Assembly (NCBI RefSeq): GCF_014645895.1
Contig: NZ_BMMP01000002.1
Span: forward strand, 62,001-126,000
Length of the DNA stretch: 64,000 nt
Source of the DNA: Streptomyces daqingensis
GTDB taxonomy: Bacteria > Actinomycetota > Actinomycetes > Streptomycetales > Streptomycetaceae
Direction of reading: 5' to 3'
The notes below the pieces were generated by a model. That model had not been told where the DNA came from. It searched no databases and saw only the letters and a list, made by a program, of their open reading frames with translations. Position numbers and translations under genes: made by a program. Below, piece after piece: positions 57,245 through 64,000 of this stretch; position 1 is the stretch's first letter; the number at the start of each line of letters is the position of its first letter.

Positions 57245-58297
57245 ATGGCAGGCGTCCTGCGCATCCACTTCACCGACCGGGACTTCCGCTATGTGCAACT
57301 TGCGAAGTCCGCGGACCCCATCTGGGAGGCGATCCTCGGCCTCCATGTGCTGAGCACCTCCACGACCCGGCTGCCCCCGGAGCTGCGCCCGTGGCGGCGG
57401 GGAGCGGCGGCGAGGGCCCAGAACGACGAACTCCGCGCCGCCTGCCGCCTCCTGGGGGATCTCGCCCCGGCCGACGCGGCGTACTTCCCCGACTTCCTCA
57501 CCCCGGTCGAGTCGGAGGAGGGCATGTCGGTCGGTCTGCGCACGCTGCGCTCCACATCCCGCGCCCGTCTCGCCCGGGAGCTGCAGGAGGCGGCCCGGTA
57601 CCGGCCCATGCCCGGCTGGACCCGGCGACTCGCCTCGGGCGACCGGCAGTTGCTCGACCAGGTCGCCGACGCCGTGCTCCGCTTCCACGCCGAGCTGATC
57701 GCCCCGGACTGGAGCGAGGTCGAGGCTACCGTCGCCGCCCACCGCGACCGGAGAACGGACGCGCTGGAGGGCGGCATGACGGCCGTGCTGGAGAAGCTGG
57801 GTTGCTTCACATGGCGGGACCCGGTGCTCACCGCGCCGTACCCGGTGGACTCCGACCTGCGCCTGCGGGGGCGCGGCATCCGCCTCATCCCGTCCTTCTT
57901 CTGCCACACCATGCCGATCGCGATCGCCGATCCCAACCTGCCGCCCGTCGTGGTCTACCCGGTCTCCTCGCAGCCGCCGGCGTCCCAGGCGGCCGCCGGG
58001 AGCCCGGACGCCCTCGGCGCACTGCTGGGCACCGGCCGCGCCCGCGTTCTCGATGCGCTGACGGTGGCCTTCACCACGGGGTCCGTCGCCGCGCGTCTGG
58101 GTCTGTCCGCCTCCACCGTCAGCGGCCACCTGAAGGTCCTCCGCGACGCCGGCCTGGTCCACAGCGAACGAGCCGGGGCCCACGTGGTGCACCGGCTGAC
58201 CGGCCGGGGCCGCCACCTGCTCGGGACTGACGGGCCCGGGCCCGCGTCGCCCGTCGCCGGCGGGCCGAGGAGCGGAGGCGCCGGGCGGCGCGGCTGA
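57245..58297 (+). CDS. ArsR/DUF5937-type winged-helix transcriptional regulator
   Basis: 350 aa, ATG without nearby Shine-Dalgarno; TAGTCT ends six bases before, so a leaderless mRNA is likely. The N-terminal two-thirds (LRIHFTDRDFRYVQLAKSADPIWEAILGLHVLSTS) is the DUF5937 sensor region of Streptomyces regulators. The winged helix is residues 255-325: ALGALLGTGRARVLDAL, SVAARLGLSASTVSGHLKVLRDAGLVHSERAGAHVVHRLT. It probably controls itself and the divergent esterase or a distant target; ligand unknown. C-terminal Gly/Pro tail of about 25 residues. Confidence 0.87.
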   Translation: MAGVLRIHFTDRDFRYVQLAKSADPIWEAILGLHVLSTSTTRLPPELRPWRRGAAARAQNDELRAACRLLGDLAPADAAYFPDFLTPVESEEGMSVGLRTLRSTSRARLARELQEAARYRPMPGWTRRLASGDRQLLDQVADAVLRFHAELIAPDWSEVEATVAAHRDRRTDALEGGMTAVLEKLGCFTWRDPVLTAPYPVDSDLRLRGRGIRLIPSFFCHTMPIAIADPNLPPVVVYPVSSQPPASQAAAGSPDALGALLGTGRARVLDALTVAFTTGSVAARLGLSASTVSGHLKVLRDAGLVHSERAGAHVVHRLTGRGRHLLGTDGPGPASPVAGGPRSGGAGRRG

Positions 58298-58529
58298 GGG
58301 AACCGGCGCGGGGAAAGGGCCGCCGAGGGAACCGGTGCGGGGAAGTGCCGGGAAGTGCCTCCGAAGTGGCCGGTGGCGAGGATCAGTTGAGCGTGCCTGC
58401 CCGGCGCCGGCACGTGCGACGGCGCGGGCCCGGGGGTTCCTCCCTCCCGCCGCTTCGCACGTCGAACGGGCGTGCCGCGGCCGTGCGTTAGCATCGCGTG
58501 ACCGTCAACACAGCGAGGAGCATGGGGAG

Positions 58530-59375
58530 ATGGCAGAGGCGGCCGGCACCGGGAGCGAGTCCCAGCGCGACACCCCGCTCACCGTCCGGGGAGACGTGCC
58601 CCGGCTTGCGAGCGACGTGCCGCACTCGGCACGGATGTGGGACTACTGGCTCGGCGGCAAGGACCACTATGAAGTGGACCGGCAGGCGGGCGAGAAGGCG
58701 CGCGAGGCGTATCCGGGCATCGTCGACATCGCCCGCACCAGCCGCGCCCTGCTGAACCGCATCGTCACACACCTGGTCTCCGAGGCCGGCGTACGCCAGT
58801 TCCTCGACATCGGCACCGGTCTTCCCACGGCCGAGAACACACACGAGATCGCTCAGCGCGCGGCGCCCGAGAGCCGCATCGTCTACGTCGACAACGACCC
58901 TCTCGTCCTGGCGCACGCCCGTGCGCTGCTGGCGGGCAGACCAGAGGGGTCGACGGACTACCTCCACGCGGACATCCACCAGCCGGGGCAGATCCTGGAG
59001 GGTGCCGGAAAGACGCTGGACCTCACCCAGCCGGTGGGCCTGATCATGTTCGGCATCGTCGGGCACGTCGCCGAGCACTCCGAGGCGCTCTCCATCGCGC
59101 GGGCCCTGCTGGACGGCCTGGCCCCCGGCAGCTACCTCGCCCTGTACACCGGCACGGACGGGGACCCGGCGCTCGTCGAGGCCGAGCGGCGCGTCGGGGA
59201 GGCCGGCGGCACCCCGTACCGGCTGCTCGACAGGCAGCAGGTCGAGGAGTTCTTCGCGGGAATGGACCTCGTCGAGCCGGGTGTGGTTCCCGGAACGCGG
59301 TGGCGTCCCGAGGGGCCGGTGGCTCGTTCGGCCGCCGACTTGGCCTCGCTCAGCGGTCTCGCCCGCAAGCCGTGA
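58530..59375 (+). CDS. DUF574 SAM-dependent methyltransferase
   Basis: 281 aa from ATG 58530. DVPHSARMWDYWLGGKDHYEVDRQAGE is the diagnostic opening of the Streptomyces DUF574 family; SAM motif I is FLDIGTGLPTAENTHEIAQ and the acidic residue follows in IVYVDNDPLVLAH. These 270-residue proteins are numerous in actinomycetes and often lie beside regulators; their substrates are unknown. TAGCAT at 58489-58494 may be the -10, and GAGGAG (58515-58520) the ribosome site. Followed directly by a strong terminator. Confidence 0.9.
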   Translation: MAEAAGTGSESQRDTPLTVRGDVPRLASDVPHSARMWDYWLGGKDHYEVDRQAGEKAREAYPGIVDIARTSRALLNRIVTHLVSEAGVRQFLDIGTGLPTAENTHEIAQRAAPESRIVYVDNDPLVLAHARALLAGRPEGSTDYLHADIHQPGQILEGAGKTLDLTQPVGLIMFGIVGHVAEHSEALSIARALLDGLAPGSYLALYTGTDGDPALVEAERRVGEAGGTPYRLLDRQQVEEFFAGMDLVEPGVVPGTRWRPEGPVARSAADLASLSGLARKP

Positions 59376-59422
59376 CGTCGCCCCGGCCCCGCCCCGGTCC
59401 CCTCAGGGGGGCCGGGGCGACG
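59376..59422. terminator. Terminator between convergent genes
   Basis: Perfect 15-bp stem (59376-59390 with 59408-59422) and 17-base loop, starting at the base after the methyltransferase stop. It also lies 29 bases after the end of the convergent nitroreductase gene. Confidence 0.8.
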
Positions 59423-59451
59423 AAGACGCGGTGCCGCCTTCGGCCGGGTGG

Positions 59452-60108
59452 TCACCAGCCGTTCTCGTGCAGCACCTCGTCCAGCGGCGTCCGCGGGGCG
59501 CGCTTGAAGGTCTCGCCCGTGTAGTGCGCTGTCGGGATCAGCGCGGCCTGGCGGACGTCGGCGGGGAGGCCCAGAACCTGCGCGGCCTCCTCCTCGTGCG
59601 CCAGGTGCAGCGTCGTCCACGCCGTGCCGAGGCCCCGGGAGCGGGCGGCGAGCATGTAGCTCCACGCCGCGGGAAGCACCGACCCCCACAGCCCCGCCTG
59701 GTTCCCCTCGGGCAGTTCGCCGGAAGGGATCCGGAGGCAGGGGACGACCAGTACGGGCACCTCGCCCATGCGGTCGGCGAGGTGGGCGACGCTGTCGTTG
59801 ACGCGGCCCTGGACCTGCGAGCGGGCCGGGTCGTTCGCGTAGAGGCGGCCGGCCGCGTTGGGTGAGTCGAGGTAGGCGCGGCAGGCCTTCTGGTAGATCG
59901 CCCCCATCCGGCGGCGCTTCCCGGGGTCGGTGAGGACGAGCCAGTGCCAGCGCTGCGCGTTGGAGCCGCTGGGGGCCTGCAGCGCGATCTCCAGGCACTC
60001 GCGGACGAGAGCGGGATCCACCGGGCGCGTCAGGTCGAGGCGCTTGCGGACGCTGCGGGTGGTGGTCAGCAGCTCGTCGGGGGTCAGCTCGGGCACAGCG
60101 GGCTCCAT
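59452..60108 (-). CDS. Nitroreductase family protein
   Basis: 218 aa from ATG 60108 (frame open to a GTG at 60141, which may be used leaderless). N-terminal ELTPDELLTTTRSVRKRLDLTRPV, then LQAPSGSNAQRWHWLVLTDPGKR (FMN), MGEVPVLVVPCLR, WGSVLPAAWSYMLAARSRGLGTAWTT and a C-terminal IPTAHYTGETFKRAPR. FMN-dependent homodimeric reductase of nitro or quinone compounds, using NAD(P)H. No Shine-Dalgarno is clear for either start. Divergent from the FadR-type operon. Confidence 0.9.
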   Translation of the reverse strand: MEPAVPELTPDELLTTTRSVRKRLDLTRPVDPALVRECLEIALQAPSGSNAQRWHWLVLTDPGKRRRMGAIYQKACRAYLDSPNAAGRLYANDPARSQVQGRVNDSVAHLADRMGEVPVLVVPCLRIPSGELPEGNQAGLWGSVLPAAWSYMLAARSRGLGTAWTTLHLAHEEEAAQVLGLPADVRQAALIPTAHYTGETFKRAPRTPLDEVLHENGW

Positions 60109-60272
60109 CGGTGTCGCGAACGGGCGGTCGGCGAGTCGCACTTGAGGGATAACGACCGTTCACCTCAGCGCCGCCGGGACCGCGGACATTCCCGTACCGC
60201 GGTCGCGACCGCGTCGGCGCCCGCCGCCTGTTGGGCGGGAGGCTCCCCTTGTCCCCGTGGACTGTACGTGAT

Positions 60273-60291
60273 TCAGTGGCTCATCCACTGA
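60273..60291. promoter_or_regulatory. Candidate operator of the FadR-type regulator
   Basis: TCAGTGG (60273-60279)-CTCAT-CCACTGA (60285-60291), a perfect inverted repeat 24 bases before the regulator start, with a third half-like CACTGAG just after. FadR-family proteins bind such short inverted repeats and often repress themselves. Confidence 0.6.
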
Positions 60292-60314
60292 GTCACTGAG
60301 AGGGTGAGGCCGGC

Positions 60315-61007
60315 GTGGAGACTCTGCCCCGCGAGACGATCGTCGACGTACTGGAGAACAAGCTGCGCGAGGAGATCCTGGCCGGGAACCATCCCGCCGG
60401 CAGCTATCTCCCGCCGGAGCGCGAGCTGGCCGACGGTTACGGCGTCACCCGCACCACGCTGAAGCACGCCTTCGGCAGGCTCGTCCAGTCCGGCCTGCTG
60501 GAGACGCGTCACGGCGTGGGCACCCGCGTACGGGACTTCGTGCGCTTCGGCGGCGCCGACCTGCTGCCCATGCTGGTGCGGCACAGCCCCGACTGGCTCG
60601 GCGAGATCTTCGAAGTCCGGCGCGGCATCGGGGCGTTGATCGCCGAGCGTGCGGCGATGAAGGCCACTCCGGCGCAGCGCGGGGAGCTGCGGTCGCTGCT
60701 GGCCGCCGTCGGCGAGGCGGCGGACGGCGGCGCCGCCCAGCTGGCGGACATCGAGGTGCACCGCGCCCTCGCCCGCGCGACCGGCAACCGCGTCTACACG
60801 CTGCTGACCAACACCCTCTTCAACGCCTACGTGCCGATGCGCGCCCACCTCGTGGCCCCATTCGAGGACCCCGGGGTGGCGCACGCCCGTCTGGAGCCGG
60901 TCGTCTCCGCGGTGGACGCGGGCGACGCGGAGGCCGCGAAGGAAGCGGCCGACGCGTATCTGGCCGCGACCGAGCGCATCATGCTCGACGCCCTCGGGAT
61001 CGCCTGA
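60315..61007 (+). CDS. GntR/FadR-family transcriptional regulator
   Basis: 230 aa from GTG 60315 with GTGAGG upstream. The N-terminal winged helix (residues 8-72): EEILAGNHPAGSYLPPERELADGYGVTRTTLKHAFGRLVQSGLLETRHGVGTRV, typical of the FadR branch. The FCD ligand domain follows: IFEVRRGIGALIAERAA, IEVHRALARATGNRVYTLLTN with the His/Glu metal cluster. It binds fatty-acyl, keto-acid or similar ligands. The stop overlaps the next gene by one base, so it regulates the downstream operon; inverted repeat 60273-60291 is the probable operator. Confidence 0.92.
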   Translation: METLPRETIVDVLENKLREEILAGNHPAGSYLPPERELADGYGVTRTTLKHAFGRLVQSGLLETRHGVGTRVRDFVRFGGADLLPMLVRHSPDWLGEIFEVRRGIGALIAERAAMKATPAQRGELRSLLAAVGEAADGGAAQLADIEVHRALARATGNRVYTLLTNTLFNAYVPMRAHLVAPFEDPGVAHARLEPVVSAVDAGDAEAAKEAADAYLAATERIMLDALGIA

Positions 61008-62479
61008 TGGGCGCCCGGGGAACGGCGTTCTCGGAGGTCATGGCCGGCTCCGTGCGGCTCGCCGGAGAGCGCGAACCGCGCCCCGTCCGGCTGGATCTGG
61101 ACGTACGGGCCGACGAGGTGCTGCGGCCGATGGGGACGACCGAAGGCCGGCTGACGGGCAGGGTGCGGGTCGCCGGCTGGGCCGACGACACAGGCATACG
61201 GGGCGAGTTGGAGATCTCACCGCTCGCCCGGCGCCGCATCCGCTACCGCGTCCACTTCACCGCCGGCGGCCGCAGCTGCATGCTCGACGGCTGGAAGTCG
61301 ATATCGCCCGCCCGTCCGGTCAAGTCGATGACGGTGCTGCCGTTCGTGCTGCTGGAGGACGGCGAGCAGACGGGCGAGGGCACGCTGCGCTTCCCCCTGG
61401 CGACCCAACTGCTCCCGTTCCTGGGCAGTTTCCGCTTCCCCCGCCGCACCGCGTCCCCGTCCGGCGCGGTCGGTCCCGGCGCGGCCGACCCCGACGGTCT
61501 GTTGCCGCCCCGCTGGGACGGCGCCGCCGGACGGACGGAGGTCTGGTACACGACGGTCACCGACCCGGAGAGCGGTACCGGGCTGTGGCTCCACCACGAA
61601 CTGGTCGCTCCCGCGGACGGGTCCGGGGCGTACGCGCACGGCTGGGTCGCGCAGTTCCCCGGCAACGGCCAGGAGCCCGTGCGGCACGCGCGGTTCGGCC
61701 CCGAGCCGTGGAAACCGGCGGGCGGGCAGGACCGTGCGGACGAGGTCTCGGACGGGGCGCGAGGCAGCGGCTTCACCTCCGGAGGCATCGAGGCCGTGCC
61801 CGGCCGACTGCGCGGCTCCGCGGGCCCGTTCAGTTGGGACCTGACCGAACAGCCGGACGGCGAACCGCTGTTCACCTTCCCGCGCTGGTCGTGGCGGCGC
61901 CCCCTGCTGCCTGCCGCACAGATCGTCCCCGCCCCCCAGGCCACGTACAGCGGCAGCTTCACGCACGACGGCAGGGAGCTGCGGCTCGACGACGCTCAGG
62001 GCGCGACGGCCAGGATCTACGGGCACGGCAACGCGCGCCGCTGGGCCTGGCTCCACGCGCACCTGGGCGGCGGCGACGTGCTGGAGATCGTGGCGGCCGT
62101 CTCGATGCGTCCCGTACTGCGCAGGCTGCCGCCGCTGGTCTTCCTGCGGCTGCGGAAGGACGGCCGCACGTGGCCGCGGCGCGTGGAGCGCGCCGCCGTC
62201 GGATGGGCGGGCGCGGGACGCTTCCGCGCCGACATCGGCCTGCCCGTGTGGACCGTCACCGGCCGCTCCGGGATGCGCCGCGTGAAGGTCGTCGTCACGC
62301 AGCCCGAGGAGCGCACCCTCGCCCTGGACTACACCGACCCCGACGGCAGCGGCGCCGTGTGCCGCAACAGCGAGACGGCCGACGCGCACATCCTGCTGGA
62401 GCGCTGGTGGGGCCGGTGGCGCAAGGAGGCCGAGTGGTCTCTGGACGGTACGGCGCACGCGGAGGTGGGCGACCGATGA
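61007..62479 (+). CDS. Lipocalin/CrtC-like protein, unknown function
   Basis: 490 aa, ATG overlapping the previous stop. No signal peptide. Mostly beta-strand protein. The first 140 residues (YRVHFTAGGRSCMLDGWKSISPARPVKSMTVLPFVLLEDGEQTGEGTLRFPL in two pieces) resemble a beta-rich domain often linked to GMC-type cholesterol oxidase-like proteins. The second half (GTGLWLHHELVAPADGSGAYAHGW, ATYSGSFTHDGRELRL, YGHGNARRWAWLHAHL) resembles hydroxyneurosporene-hydratase-type (CrtC/AttH) lipocalin domains. A role in oxidising or binding a hydrophobic terpenoid/steroid is suggested by the GMC enzyme encoded next, coupled by ATGA. Family match is by eye only. Confidence 0.75.
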   Translation: MGARGTAFSEVMAGSVRLAGEREPRPVRLDLDVRADEVLRPMGTTEGRLTGRVRVAGWADDTGIRGELEISPLARRRIRYRVHFTAGGRSCMLDGWKSISPARPVKSMTVLPFVLLEDGEQTGEGTLRFPLATQLLPFLGSFRFPRRTASPSGAVGPGAADPDGLLPPRWDGAAGRTEVWYTTVTDPESGTGLWLHHELVAPADGSGAYAHGWVAQFPGNGQEPVRHARFGPEPWKPAGGQDRADEVSDGARGSGFTSGGIEAVPGRLRGSAGPFSWDLTEQPDGEPLFTFPRWSWRRPLLPAAQIVPAPQATYSGSFTHDGRELRLDDAQGATARIYGHGNARRWAWLHAHLGGGDVLEIVAAVSMRPVLRRLPPLVFLRLRKDGRTWPRRVERAAVGWAGAGRFRADIGLPVWTVTGRSGMRRVKVVVTQPEERTLALDYTDPDGSGAVCRNSETADAHILLERWWGRWRKEAEWSLDGTAHAEVGDR

Positions 62480-64000
62480 GCTACCGACTCGACGGCCTGG
62501 TGGCCGCGTTGCTCGCGGACGACGGCAGCGAGGCATGGCCCGGCGCCGTTCCGGCGCGCGTGGAGAACGTGCTCGGCTCGATGCCCCGCGCCGCCCGCGC
62601 CGGAGTGCGGGCCGCGGCCGCGGCCGTCGATGCCTACGCGCTGCTGCGCGCCGGACGCGGCATGGGCAGGCTCACCCCCCAGGAGCGGGAGACCGTCCTG
62701 TCCTCGCTCGCCGCACGCCCCGCGCTGCTGCCGGTTCTGGACGCCCTGAAGGTGCCGGTGATGCTCGCGGCGGGCACCGAGCGGATGCTCCACAAGGAAC
62801 CCCCCGCCCGTCCCGTGCTCCCCCCGCCCGCCGATCCCCCGCTGGACTGCGTCCCGTCCACCGAGTGGCCGGCACGCGCCACCGCCGACGCGGTCGTCGT
62901 CGGGTCCGGAGCGGGCGGCGCCGTCGCGGCGCGCACGCTGGCCCGGGCGGGCATGCGCGTCCTCGTCCTGGAGGAGGGACGCCACCACACCACCGGGGAC
63001 TTCGGACGGCGCGCCCCGCTCGACAGGTTCACGGAGCTCTACCGCGACGGCGGCGGCACGATCGCCCTCGGCAACCCGCCGGTGGTGCTGCCGGTGGGCC
63101 GGGCCGTCGGCGGCACCACGGTCGTCAACTCCGGTACGTGCTACCGCACTCCGGACCACGTGCTGGAGCGGTGGCGCGACACGTTCGGACTGCCGCTCGC
63201 GGACGCGGACGCCTTCGGCGCGTACCTCGACGAGGCCGAGCGCACCCTCCAGGTCGCGACGCAGCCCATGGACGTCCTCGGGCGCAACGGCCGGACGGCT
63301 CTGCTCGGCGCGGAGCGGCTCGGCTGGGAGGCCGCGCCGCTGCGCCGCAACGCACCCGGGTGCAAGGGCTCCTGCCAGTGCGTGGTGGGCTGCCCCACCG
63401 GGGCCAAGCAGAGCGTGCAGCTGTCCGTGCTGCCCGACGCGTGCAGCGCGGGCGCGCGCATCGTCACCGGGGCGTACGTGCGGCGCATCCTCGTCGAGCG
63501 GGACCGGCCGGGCGGGCCGCGGGCGTGCGGTGTGGCCGTACGGCGGCCGGACGGCAGCGAACTCGAGATCCTCAGCCCGCTGGTCGTCGTGGCGGCCGGG
63601 GCTCTCAACTCGCCGCCGCTGCTGCGGCGTTCGGGGCTCGGAGGCCACCCGCGGCTGGGCCGCAACCTGGCCGTCCACCCCGCGGCGAGCGTCGCGGGCC
63701 GGTTCGCGGAGCCGGTGACGGCGTGGCAGGGCGTGCTGCAGAGCGTCGGCGTGGAGGAGCTGCATGGCGACGGGATCCTCATCGAGGCGACGGCGGGTCC
63801 GCCGGGCATGGGCTCGTTCGTGCTGCCCGGCGTGGGCCGCGGCCTGCGGGCCGAACTCGACGGCGCGAACTCCCTGGCGACGGTCGGCGCGATGATCGCC
63901 GACCTGCCCTCGGGCAGGGTGCTGGGCGCCCGCCACCCGCTGCTGCGCTACGATCTCGCTCCGCGCGACGGCCGCAGGCTCATGCGCGCGGTGACGGCGA
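62476..64000 (+). CDS. GMC-family FAD oxidoreductase, 3' end missing
   Basis: Runs from ATG 62476 (ATGA overlap with the previous gene) past base 64000; 508 codons visible, typical total 680-750 for this subgroup. Residues 1-120 are a helical extension. FAD motif VVVGSGAGGAVAARTLARAG; GRAVGGTTVVNSGTCYRTP; Cys-rich CKGSCQCVVGCPTGAKQSVQL, the signature of bacterial long-chain alcohol / steroid oxidases of the GMC group; then VVAAGALNSPPLLRRSGLGG. Oxidises an alcohol with FAD. Likely part of a FadR-controlled lipid or steroid operon. Confidence 0.9.
   Translation, partial: MSYRLDGLVAALLADDGSEAWPGAVPARVENVLGSMPRAARAGVRAAAAAVDAYALLRAGRGMGRLTPQERETVLSSLAARPALLPVLDALKVPVMLAAGTERMLHKEPPARPVLPPPADPPLDCVPSTEWPARATADAVVVGSGAGGAVAARTLARAGMRVLVLEEGRHHTTGDFGRRAPLDRFTELYRDGGGTIALGNPPVVLPVGRAVGGTTVVNSGTCYRTPDHVLERWRDTFGLPLADADAFGAYLDEAERTLQVATQPMDVLGRNGRTALLGAERLGWEAAPLRRNAPGCKGSCQCVVGCPTGAKQSVQLSVLPDACSAGARIVTGAYVRRILVERDRPGGPRACGVAVRRPDGSELEILSPLVVVAAGALNSPPLLRRSGLGGHPRLGRNLAVHPAASVAGRFAEPVTAWQGVLQSVGVEELHGDGILIEATAGPPGMGSFVLPGVGRGLRAELDGANSLATVGAMIADLPSGRVLGARHPLLRYDLAPRDGRRLMRAVTA

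Noticed and set aside
1-64000. CRISPR arrays, transposases, tRNAs, PKS/NRPS modules
   Set aside because: None recognised on either strand by eye; tandem repeats present are coding and have no spacer structure.

Overview
The window is high-GC DNA with strong third-position GC bias, dense ATGA/GTGA stop-start overlaps and many GTG starts. Its gene families (DUF574 methyltransferase, small laccase, ECF sigma factors, F420 enzymes, a sulfonate leader peptide) are typical of Streptomyces or a close relative. It looks like a chromosomal stretch of metabolic and regulatory genes. I saw no rRNA, tRNA, CRISPR array, insertion sequence, phage gene or PKS/NRPS gene.

Layout. 1-5.7 kb: start of an anti-sigma-type ATPase, divergent from a very large soluble multi-HAMP hybrid histidine kinase coupled to a second response regulator. 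5.8-12.7 kb: glycogen-debranching-type enzyme, LacI regulator and a sugar ABC importer without its own ATPase. 12.8-16.6 kb: secreted NlpC/P60 hydrolase, alpha/beta hydrolase, SDR and an unknown helical protein. 16.7-20.4 kb: sulfonate utilisation unit consisting of a Cys-containing leader peptide, SsuD, an MFS carrier and SsuE. 20.4-22.8 kb: methyltransferase and two F420-type enzymes. 23.1-25.8 kb: DNA-repair island with a stand-alone LigD 3'-phosphoesterase, an O6-alkylguanine transferase, and an ECF sigma factor coupled to a second transferase. 26.1-28.8 kb: SDR, then paaI-paaK. 29.0-33.4 kb: three-subunit molybdenum aldehyde oxidoreductase followed by a HAD hydrolase. 33.6-37.1 kb: PRC-barrel protein, S4 RNA-binding protein, ketopantoate reductase and a polytopic membrane protein.

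37.1-44.2 kb is one of two places where I would look for undescribed biology. A HemK-like methyltransferase and a CDGSH iron-sulfur protein converge on a heme-oxygenase-like di-iron enzyme coupled to a YbdK-type carboxylate-amine ligase. They are followed by a CocE hydrolase and an ATP-grasp ligase in one operon. 44.4-47.6 kb: metallo-beta-lactamase-fold hydrolase, DEAD-box helicase and cold-shock protein. 47.7-53.6 kb is the second candidate: a Tat-exported small laccase divergent from a two-gene secreted operon (ThuA plus PQQ-type sugar dehydrogenase; cupredoxin plus Ig-like repeats plus DUF1080). This suggests extracellular, copper-linked sugar oxidation and keto-sugar cleavage. 53.9-60.1 kb: small membrane protein, VOC protein, C39-like peptidase, Tat esterase, ArsR-type regulator, DUF574 methyltransferase and nitroreductase. 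60.3-64 kb: FadR-type regulator coupled to an unknown lipocalin/CrtC-like protein and a GMC oxidoreductase that runs off the end of the window.

Coordinates, reading frames, Shine-Dalgarno sites, stems and motifs were read directly from the sequence. Family names come from motif recognition without database searches. Pathway roles are inference.
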